64,000 nucleotides of DNA from an uncultured Curtobacterium sp. (GTDB lineage: Bacteria > Actinomycetota > Actinomycetes > Actinomycetales > Microbacteriaceae): contig CAJYUW010000049.1 of NCBI GenBank assembly GCA_913778205.1, positions 1 to 64,000 on the forward strand, in the 5' to 3' direction. Under the pieces are notes generated by a model. It saw only the letters and a list, made by a program, of their open reading frames with translations, was not told the DNA's origin and did no database searches. Made by a program: the position numbers and the translations under genes. Within the stretch, counting starts at the first letter, position 1, and each line of letters starts with the position of its first letter. This document shows positions 57,027 through 64,000 of this stretch, in pieces.

Positions 57027-57821
57027 ATGACCTCCACCCCGTTGCGCATCACCGTGTGGGGCGAGAACGTCCACGAGCAGGTCGAGCAGCACGTCGCCGA
57101 GCGGTACCCCGACGGCATGCACGGCGCGATCGCGGACGGCATCCGCGAGAACCTGCCGGACGCCGTCGTCCGGACCGCGACGATGCAGGACCCCGAGCAC
57201 GGCCTCACCGACGAGGTCCTCGCCGCGACCGACGTCCTCACCTGGTGGGGCCACGCCGCGCACGCCGACGTCGACGACGCCGTGGTCGACCGGGTGCACA
57301 AGCACGTCCTGTCCGGCATGGGCCTGGTCGTGCTGCACTCCGGCCACTGGTCGAAGATCTTCGGCAAGCTCATGGGCACCACGTGCACGCTGCGGTGGCG
57401 GAGCGAGCACGACCAGGAACTCGTCTGGACCGTGAACCCGCAGCACCCGATCACCCGCGGCGTCCCGAACCCGATCGTCATCCCCGAGCAGGAGATGTAC
57501 GGCGAGTACTTCGATGTGCCGACCCCGGACGAGCTCATCTTCATCTCGGGGTTCACCGGCGGCGAGGTCTTCCGGAGCGGCATGACGTACCGGCGCGGCT
57601 TCGGGAAGATCTTCTACTTCTCCCCCGGCGACCAGGACTTCCCCGTGTACCACCACCCGGACGTCCGCCGCGTGATCGCGAACGGCGCCGAGTGGGCCCG
57701 GCCGGAGCGGGAGCGCGAGCTGCCGACGCTGCGCCGGTACGACCTCGGCGAGTACTTCGACGGCCAGCACTACCGCGGCCCCTTCGACGACGCCCCGGTC
57801 GACGAGGAGGTGTCCGCGTGA
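57027..57821 (+). CDS. ThuA domain-containing protein
   Basis: RITVWGENVHEQVEQHVAERYPDGMHGAIADGIRENLPDAVVRTATMQDPEHGLTDEVLAATDVLTWWGHAAHADVDD...VVLHSGHWSKIFGKLMGT. Confidence 0.95.
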   Translation: MTSTPLRITVWGENVHEQVEQHVAERYPDGMHGAIADGIRENLPDAVVRTATMQDPEHGLTDEVLAATDVLTWWGHAAHADVDDAVVDRVHKHVLSGMGLVVLHSGHWSKIFGKLMGTTCTLRWRSEHDQELVWTVNPQHPITRGVPNPIVIPEQEMYGEYFDVPTPDELIFISGFTGGEVFRSGMTYRRGFGKIFYFSPGDQDFPVYHHPDVRRVIANGAEWARPERERELPTLRRYDLGEYFDGQHYRGPFDDAPVDEEVSA

Positions 57822-58936
57822 CCGCCCCCGTGCGGGTCGTCCAGGTCGGCGCGGGCGGCATGGGCCGCGCGTGGCTCGCCACCGCCGCCGCCGACCCGGA
57901 CGTCGAGCTCGTCGGCATCGTCGACCTCGACCTCGACGCCGCGCGGGCCGGGGCCTCGGTCGCCGGCGACCCGGCCATCCCCGTCGGGCGGGACCTCAGC
58001 GCGCTCATCGCCGAGACGGGCGCGGAGGCGGTGCTCGACATCACCGTCCCCGTCGCCCACCACCCCGTGACGCTCGAGGCGCTGCGGGCCGGTGTGCCCG
58101 TCCTCGGCGAGAAGCCCGCGGCGCAGACCGTCGCGGAGGCACTCGCCCTCGCGGCCGCCGCCGAGGCCACCGGCAAGCTGTTCATGGTGTCGCAATCCCG
58201 CCGCTACAACGACCAGCTCGTCGCGTTCCGGCAGCACGTCCGCGCGCTCGGTGCGGTCGGTGGTCTGAGCACGCGCTTCGCGAAGGCGCCGCACTTCGGC
58301 GGCTTCCGCGAGGAGATGGACGACGTGCTCCTGCTCGACATGGCGATCCACGCATTCGACTCGGCACGCTACGTGCTCGAGCGCGACCCGGTGTCGGTCT
58401 ACTGCGAGTCGTGGAACCCGTCGTGGTCCTGGTACCGCGGGGACGCCGCCGCGGCCGCCGTCTTCACGTTCGAGGACGACGTGCGGTACGTCTACGACGG
58501 ATCGTGGTGCGCGCCGGGCGCCGAGACCTCGTGGAACGGCGACTGGCGGGCGTCCGGCGCCGCGGGCACGGCACTCTGGGACGGCGACCACGACCCGTCG
58601 AGCGACCTCGACGGCACGCCGGGGACCCCCGCGCCCGCACCGAGCGTCGGCGACGAGATCGCCGGCTCGCTCGCGTCGTTCGTGCGGGCGGTCCGCTCCG
58701 GCGGTGTCCCGGACGGCGAGGTCCACGGCAACGTCATGAGCCTCACGATGGTGGACGCGGCGATCGCCTCGGCACGCACCGGTCGGCGCATCGTGATCGA
58801 CGAGGTGCTCGAGCAGGCGCACGCCACGGCGATCGAGCACGAGCAGGACCCCGCGATCCGCGAGCGGCTCACGGCCTGGGGGTCCGTGCGGAGCGCGTTG
58901 GCGACGGGCTCACCGGACGCTGCCGCCCTCGGCTGA
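57818..58936 (+). CDS. Gfo/Idh/MocA family oxidoreductase (ThuB-like by position)
   Basis: PVRVVQVGAGGMGRAWLATAAADPDVELVGIVDLDLDAARAGA...GVPVLGEKPAAQTVAEALAL. Confidence 0.94.
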   Translation: MTAPVRVVQVGAGGMGRAWLATAAADPDVELVGIVDLDLDAARAGASVAGDPAIPVGRDLSALIAETGAEAVLDITVPVAHHPVTLEALRAGVPVLGEKPAAQTVAEALALAAAAEATGKLFMVSQSRRYNDQLVAFRQHVRALGAVGGLSTRFAKAPHFGGFREEMDDVLLLDMAIHAFDSARYVLERDPVSVYCESWNPSWSWYRGDAAAAAVFTFEDDVRYVYDGSWCAPGAETSWNGDWRASGAAGTALWDGDHDPSSDLDGTPGTPAPAPSVGDEIAGSLASFVRAVRSGGVPDGEVHGNVMSLTMVDAAIASARTGRRIVIDEVLEQAHATAIEHEQDPAIRERLTAWGSVRSALATGSPDAAALG

Positions 58937-58950
58937 GCGCGACCAGGGGA

Positions 58951-58994
58951 CGGACGGGAGGCCCGGTGCCGGCTGGCACCGGGCCTCCCGTCCG
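58951..58994. terminator. Perfect 20-bp stem hairpin at convergent junction
   Basis: cggacgggaggcccggtgcc-ggct-ggcaccgggcctcccgtccg. Confidence 0.88.
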
Positions 58995-59022
58995 CCGGTC
59001 CGCGCCGTGGGCGCGGTGCGCG

Positions 59023-59535
59023 TCAGCGCACCCAGACGTTCGGCACGAGCTCGCGCATGGCGTCGGACCCGTGGTCCTCGAAACCGTCGGCCACGAGGGC
59101 CGTCGTGTGACCGCGGTCGTCCGACATGGACGTGACGACGAAGTCACCGGCCGCGGGGACGTCGCCGCAGACCGAGAAGTCGTCCGCGCTGTCCGGCGCG
59201 GGGTTGCTCCCGATCAGACACACGGCGTCGCGCGTGGTCGTGGCGACCCAGTAGGTCGTGCCGTCCGCCTCGCCGAGACGGCGCTGGCTGTCGACCGCGA
59301 GGTCCTCCGGAGCGGGTGCGCCGTCGGGCAGGGCATCACTCGACGCGAACGCGCGGTCCAGCACGTGGAACCGAGCCGCAGCGGCCACCGCAGTCGTCGC
59401 GGTCGGCGTCGGTGCCGCTGCCCGCGTCGTGCCGGTGCCCGCGTCGCTGTCGACCCGATCGGTCTGCTGCGTGCACCCGGCGAGTGCCAGCGCCACCACG
59501 GTCGCCGCCACGATCGTCGTCCCGATCCCCCGCAT
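59023..59535 (-). CDS. Hypothetical lipoprotein
   Basis: MRGIGTTIVAATVVALALAGCTQQTDRVDSD... lipobox LALAGC; downstream unknown domain. Confidence 0.75.
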   Translation of the reverse strand: MRGIGTTIVAATVVALALAGCTQQTDRVDSDAGTGTTRAAAPTPTATTAVAAAARFHVLDRAFASSDALPDGAPAPEDLAVDSQRRLGEADGTTYWVATTTRDAVCLIGSNPAPDSADDFSVCGDVPAAGDFVVTSMSDDRGHTTALVADGFEDHGSDAMRELVPNVWVR

Positions 59536-59617
59536 GTCGTCCCCCTTCGGTGCTCGAACAGTAGCAGTGGTGCCGCGCCTGCACTGCGCCACGGCCCGCC
59601 GCGGTTACGGTGGCGGG

Positions 59618-60988
59618 GTGCATGGACAACGGTCGTCGGACACGGGGGCGGAGGGTGCCGCCGTCCTCCTCGTCACGCCGGGCCCACGCCGACGAGCGGG
59701 CCGGACGCCGTGGGGCCGGGTGCTCGTCGGCGTGGTCGTCGCCGCGGTCGTCGGCGGTGCCGCGGTCGCGACCGCCGGGGTCCTCGTGTCCCAGCGCACC
59801 GCCGAGGGCTTCGCCGTGCGGGACGCCACCGCCGACACGGCACGGCTCGCTCGCGTGGTCGTCGAGCCGGCACTCCGGGACGCGATCACCGACCCGGGCA
59901 CCCCGGTCGCCGACCGCACCGTCGCACGCCATGTCCTCTCCGACGCCGTCGCGGGCGAGCTGCGCACCGGGTCGACCGTCCGCATGAAGCTCTGGGCCGC
60001 CGACGGCACCGTGCTGTGGTCCGACGAGTCGCGTCTGGTGGGCGAGCGGTTCCCCCTCGGGGACGAGGACCTGGCGGCGCTGCGGTCCGACCGGTCCGAC
60101 GCCGAGGTGTCCGACCTCGGACGACCGGAGAACCGCTTCGAGCGCGGGCACGGGCCCCTGCTCGAGGCGTACCAGGCCGTGCACACCCCGTCGGGTACCG
60201 CGCTGCTGTTCGAGGCGTACCAGCCCTACGACGAGGTCCTCGCCCGGGCAGCCGACCTGCGGAGCGCGTTCGCGTGGCTCGCGTTCGGCTCCGTCGCGGT
60301 CGTCCTCGCGCTCCTCGTCCCGCTGTTGCTCTGGCTCCTGCTCCGGATCCGGTCCGGGCAGCGGCTCCGCGAGCGGTTGCTCGGACGCGCTCTCGACGCC
60401 GAGTCGGCCGAACGACGTCGGTTGGCCGCGGAGCTGCACGACGGGCCCGTCCAGGACATCGCGGGGCTCGCGTTCATCCTCGGCGCTGATCCGGCGACCC
60501 GCCCCGCCGCGGACGCGCTCCGGGGAGCGGTGTCCTCGCTCCGGGGTTCGATGGCGACCATCCGGCCCGCCGCCCCCGACCACGACGGTCTCGGAGCGGC
60601 GCTCGAGGACGTGTGCGCCCGGGCCCGTGGCGCCGGACTGACGGCCACCGTCCACGTGCCCGCCAGGATCGACGCCTCCGAGGCCGCGCTCCTCGCGGTC
60701 GTCCGGTTCGCCCGCGAGGCGGTGGCGAACACGGTGACGCACGCCCGCGCCTCCACGGTCGACCTGCAGGTCCGCGCAGCGGGTGGGGAGCTCGTCGTCT
60801 CCGTGGTGGACGACGGCATCGGCTTCGATCCGCGGGTGCTCGGCGCCGACCGCCCCGGACACCTCGGCACGACGCTCCTCCGCGAGGTGGCCGAGGACAC
60901 CGGTGGCGCGCTCCTCCTGACGACGGCGCCCGGGGCCGGGACCGCGTGGGAGCTCCGGCTGCCGGCGGACGTGGAGTCGCTGCGGTGA
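59618..60988 (+). CDS. Two-component sensor histidine kinase (HisKA_3/NarX-DesK type)
   Basis: LDAESAERRRLAAELHDGPVQDIAGLAFILG...FAREAVANTVTHARASTVDLQV...VVDDGIGFDPRVLGADRPGHLGTTLLREVAEDTGGALLLTTAPGAGTAWELRLP. Confidence 0.93.
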   Translation: MHGQRSSDTGAEGAAVLLVTPGPRRRAGRTPWGRVLVGVVVAAVVGGAAVATAGVLVSQRTAEGFAVRDATADTARLARVVVEPALRDAITDPGTPVADRTVARHVLSDAVAGELRTGSTVRMKLWAADGTVLWSDESRLVGERFPLGDEDLAALRSDRSDAEVSDLGRPENRFERGHGPLLEAYQAVHTPSGTALLFEAYQPYDEVLARAADLRSAFAWLAFGSVAVVLALLVPLLLWLLLRIRSGQRLRERLLGRALDAESAERRRLAAELHDGPVQDIAGLAFILGADPATRPAADALRGAVSSLRGSMATIRPAAPDHDGLGAALEDVCARARGAGLTATVHVPARIDASEAALLAVVRFAREAVANTVTHARASTVDLQVRAAGGELVVSVVDDGIGFDPRVLGADRPGHLGTTLLREVAEDTGGALLLTTAPGAGTAWELRLPADVESLR

Positions 60989-61596
60989 GGGTCCTGCTCG
61001 TCGACGACCACGCCCTGGTCCGGAGCGGCCTGCGCGCCGTGCTCGGGACCTCGGACGGCTGCGATGTGGTCGGGGAGGCGGCGACCGGCGAGGAGGCCGT
61101 GGACCTCGCCCTGCACCTCCGACCGGACGTCGTCGTGATGGACCTCTCGATGCCCGGCGCGGGCGGGGTGGACGCGACCGCGCGGTTGCGCACCGAGGTC
61201 CCGGAGGCACGGGTCCTCGTCCTCACGACGTTCTCGGACGACCACCGGGTGCGGGCCGCCCTCGCCGCCGGGGCCACCGGCTACCTGCTCAAGGACGCCG
61301 CCCCGGAGGAGGTCGTCGCCGCCGTCCGGGCCGCGGCGCGCGACGAGACACCGATCGACCCGCGGGTCGCCCGGTCGCTCCTGCCCGGTGCACGCGCCGA
61401 CCGTGGTCCCGCGCTGCCGCCACGGGAGCGGGACGTCCTCGTCCGCCTGGCGCGGGGGCTGTCGAACAAGCAGATCGCCTCGGAGCTCGGCATCGCGGAG
61501 CGCACCGTGAAGGTGCACGTCGGCTCGCTGTTCCGTCGGATCGGGGTGGCCGACCGGACGAGCGCCGCACTCTGGGCACGCGACCACGGCTGGTGA
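60985..61596 (+). CDS. NarL/LuxR-type response regulator
   Basis: VRVLLVDDHALVRSGLRAVLGTSDGCDVVGEAATGEEAVDLALHLRPDVVVMDLSMPGAGGVDATARLR...LPPRERDVLVRLARGLSNKQIASELGIAERTVKVHVGSLFRRIGVADRTSAALWA. Confidence 0.95.
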   Translation: MRVLLVDDHALVRSGLRAVLGTSDGCDVVGEAATGEEAVDLALHLRPDVVVMDLSMPGAGGVDATARLRTEVPEARVLVLTTFSDDHRVRAALAAGATGYLLKDAAPEEVVAAVRAAARDETPIDPRVARSLLPGARADRGPALPPRERDVLVRLARGLSNKQIASELGIAERTVKVHVGSLFRRIGVADRTSAALWARDHGW

Positions 61597-61622
61597 CCGG
61601 GCCGGGCGGACGTCGACGACCG

Positions 61623-61634
61623 GGTACTAGTACC
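61623..61634. promoter_or_regulatory. 12-bp perfect palindrome, candidate response-regulator binding site
   Basis: GGTACTAGTACC between the response regulator stop and the secreted-protein start. Confidence 0.6.
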
Positions 61635-61742
61635 AAGGTCCGATGGCGGTGGACGACGCCGACGGGCGACGATCGTCCGCGTCGGACCGATCGGGCCGGC
61701 GGCCGCCCGGACCGGCGGCGAGGACCACGCCTGGAGGCACCC

Positions 61743-62621
61743 ATGACCACCGCTCGTACTCGCCGCCGGGCCACCGGCGCCGCAGCCGTCCTCGCGCTCG
61801 GCGCCGTCGCCGCCGTGGCGCTCGTCGGGGTCTCCCCCGCGAACGCCTCCGGGAAGACGTCGACCGGCGGCGACTACGCCGTCACCGTCAACGGCACCAC
61901 CACGAACCCCGCGATCGGCAAGGACTTCAAGCTCAAGGACGTCACGGTGTCCGGGACGATCGCGGTCCGGGGCAGGCACAACGGCTTCGACATCCGCGTC
62001 GCCGACCTCGGCGTGTACGACTACACGCTCACCGGCGCCCCGGACACGCAGCGGATGGTGACGAAGCCGACCGTGGTGTTCGCCTCGAAGGTCCCCACCC
62101 TGACCGCCGCGCAGCGCTCCGGCACGAAGCTGTCCTCGCTCGAGGTCCGGGACGACACGCTCGTCGCGATCTTCGCCACCGGGGCCGGCAAGCTCAAGGT
62201 CCAGGCGAAGGACGGCGCCCAGGGCGGAATCTTCCAGATGGAGACCGAGTTCGCCCAGCCGGTGACGTTCACGCACACGCTCGGCGCGGGCCTGTTCTAC
62301 TTCACGAACCCGTACACCGGCAAGGTCAACTTCGGTGACGGCGTGGCGGCCGTGGCCTCGGGCAGCGGCGCCCACCAGATGCTCCTCGGCAAGGACAGCC
62401 CGCAGGTCGCGACGAAGACCTCGCAGACCGCGACCACGACGACGTGGACCGTCCAGCCCGGTGGCCGGATGGGCGGCGTCCTCGGCGAGGACGCCGTCGA
62501 GCTGAGCCAGGGTGCGACCAACTGCACGAGCCAGTGCCAGGCGCAGAACCAGATCCGCGGCTCGCTGCCCGTGCCGCCGGACCCGGTGGACCCGCAGCCG
62601 CTGCGCGTCGCGGTCCGCTGA
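61743..62621 (+). CDS. Putative secreted protein of unknown function (signal peptide, beta-rich, paired C-terminal cysteines)
   Basis: MTTARTRRRATGAAAVLALGAVAAVALVGVSPANASGKTSTGGDYAVTVNGTTTNPAIGKDFKLKDVTVSGTIAVRG...NCTSQCQAQNQIRGS. Confidence 0.82.
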   Translation: MTTARTRRRATGAAAVLALGAVAAVALVGVSPANASGKTSTGGDYAVTVNGTTTNPAIGKDFKLKDVTVSGTIAVRGRHNGFDIRVADLGVYDYTLTGAPDTQRMVTKPTVVFASKVPTLTAAQRSGTKLSSLEVRDDTLVAIFATGAGKLKVQAKDGAQGGIFQMETEFAQPVTFTHTLGAGLFYFTNPYTGKVNFGDGVAAVASGSGAHQMLLGKDSPQVATKTSQTATTTTWTVQPGGRMGGVLGEDAVELSQGATNCTSQCQAQNQIRGSLPVPPDPVDPQPLRVAVR

Positions 62622-62631
62622 CGCGACCGCG

Positions 62632-62681
62632 GGACGGACGGGAGGCCCGGTGCCAGCTGGCACCGGGCCTCCCGTCCGTCC
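62632..62681. terminator. Perfect 50-nt palindromic terminator at convergent junction
   Basis: ggacggacgggaggcccggtgccagctggcaccgggcctcccgtccgtcc. Confidence 0.88.
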
Positions 62682-62690
62682 TGGCGCGCG

Positions 62691-64000
62691 TCAGCGCGGG
62701 ATGACCGAGAACAGGAACTTCCTCCGGACCATGTACCAGGCGAGCAGGATCAGCAGCGTGTGGGTGACGAAGCCGATCCAGCCGTTCGACCAGTCGACGC
62801 CCGGGATCGACGCGATCGCGAGCGCGAAGAACACCTGCCAGACGAAGACGTAGAGGCTCGCCTGCCCGAGCGGGATCCACAGCCAGCCGATGGCCGCGGC
62901 GATCGGCTTCCAGAACACGGTGAGGATGGCGTAGGAGACGATCGCGAAGAACGCGATGTCGACCAGGCGCCCCCACTGCAGGTCCACCCGCTGGTAGGCG
63001 GTGTTGTAGAGCTGGTCGTACATCATCGCCGGGAAGGGCGCGGGCGTGAACCCGAAGTGGCTGCCCGCCCAGACGTAGACGAGGAAGAGGGCGTAGCCGA
63101 CCATCCCGACCCCGACCAGCACCTTCCCGAGCCGCCCGGTCAGCGCCCCGACGATCTGCCGCCGGTAGACGCCGAGGACGAGCCCGTGCGTGAACACGAC
63201 CTGCCAGGTCAACAGGGGGAAGACCGCCTCGAACTGCGAGTTCAGCGGACGGAAGTCGGGGTTGAGCGCCTGGTAGACGTACAGCGCCCAACTCACGATG
63301 AGGAGTGCCCACCAGAACCCCCGGCGGATCACCCACATGAAGACCGGGATGAACAGGCTGAGCACCACGAACAGGCCCATGATGTTGAACGGCCACGGTC
63401 CCATCTCGAGCAGCAGGAACTGCCGGATCGCGAACCACGGCGGCGGGTAGGCCAGCAGCTGCATCACGTTCGGGTACAGGTCGTAGACGCGCCCCTCCGC
63501 GCCGACGCCCCCGGTGCCGGTACCCCGGTCGGTGAACGTCGTGATCGCGTCGGTGTTCAGGAACGGCACGAAGCTCAGCGCGAAGACGACCAGGATGACG
63601 GCGAGCGTGACGACGTACTGCTTCCGTGCCCGCTTCCACGCGCCGACCGCGGCCGCCCACTCGCCGAACTTCTTGATCGCGAACGGGTACGTCATGCCGA
63701 GGACCATGCCGGAGAGGAACACGAACATCTCCGCGCCGGTGATCGCCCCGACGGCGTGCAGGGTGATGTACGAGTACGGCCCGCCGATCTCGATGTGGGT
63801 GATGACCACGGCGAGGATGATGAACCCGCGGAACAGGTCGAGCCGCAGGTCGCGTCCGGGCTTGCCGTCGTCCGGGTACCGCCAGCTCGGCAGCAGGCGC
63901 CCGAACAGCCCGCTGAGCAGGAACACCGCGGCCAGGCCCACGGCGAGCCAGACGATCCACGCCATCTGGTCGCCGCCGGTGTCGTACTGCTGGTTCGTCG
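62691..64000 (-). CDS. OpgC-domain (acyltransferase-3-like) multi-TM membrane protein; reading frame stays open to the window edge
   Basis: GRDLRLDLFRGFIILAVVITHIEIGGPYSYITLHAVGAITGAEMFVFLSGMVLGMTYPFAIKKFGEW...; upstream in-frame codons TNQQYDTGGDQ before the first Met at 63965. Confidence 0.85.
   Translation of the reverse strand, partial: TNQQYDTGGDQMAWIVWLAVGLAAVFLLSGLFGRLLPSWRYPDDGKPGRDLRLDLFRGFIILAVVITHIEIGGPYSYITLHAVGAITGAEMFVFLSGMVLGMTYPFAIKKFGEWAAAVGAWKRARKQYVVTLAVILVVFALSFVPFLNTDAITTFTDRGTGTGGVGAEGRVYDLYPNVMQLLAYPPPWFAIRQFLLLEMGPWPFNIMGLFVVLSLFIPVFMWVIRRGFWWALLIVSWALYVYQALNPDFRPLNSQFEAVFPLLTWQVVFTHGLVLGVYRRQIVGALTGRLGKVLVGVGMVGYALFLVYVWAGSHFGFTPAPFPAMMYDQLYNTAYQRVDLQWGRLVDIAFFAIVSYAILTVFWKPIAAAIGWLWIPLGQASLYVFVWQVFFALAIASIPGVDWSNGWIGFVTHTLLILLAWYMVRRKFLFSVIPR

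Overview
High-GC actinobacterial chromosomal window. Gene content and protein style suggest Microbacteriaceae, possibly Curtobacterium-like; this is inference only. A housekeeping backbone (mfd fragment, pth, rplY, prs, glmU) is interleaved with a large carbohydrate-catabolism region. That region holds: (i) a hexuronate locus (ManD-type dehydratase, UxuB-like reductase, UxaC, ABC importer, LacI regulator, epimerases); (ii) gntK/gnd; (iii) a xylAB locus with ROK regulator, polyol dehydrogenase, two Gfo/Idh/MocA oxidoreductases, a ThuA-domain protein and a TIM-barrel epimerase; (iv) a GH3 glycosidase with ABC importer and LacI regulator; (v) a thu-like LacI-SBP-permease-permease-ThuA-Gfo/Idh/MocA locus. 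Three AraC regulators, a two-component system, a putative secreted protein and an OpgC-type membrane protein complete it. No tRNA, rRNA, CRISPR or IS element was recognised. The observations I rate highest are: unrelated short tandem-repeat arrays lying directly 3' of the stop codons of several genes; a recurring GGACGGGAGGC-stem hairpin family at convergent gene junctions; two ThuA/Gfo-Idh-MocA modules suggestive of oxidative (3-keto) glycoside catabolism; an overlapping 61-aa/246-aa gene pair of unknown function; a G6-tract frameshift in a conserved-looking gene; and a perfect GGTACTAGTACC palindrome between a response regulator and an orphan secreted protein. All calls were made by eye from the sequence and ORF track; no database search was run.
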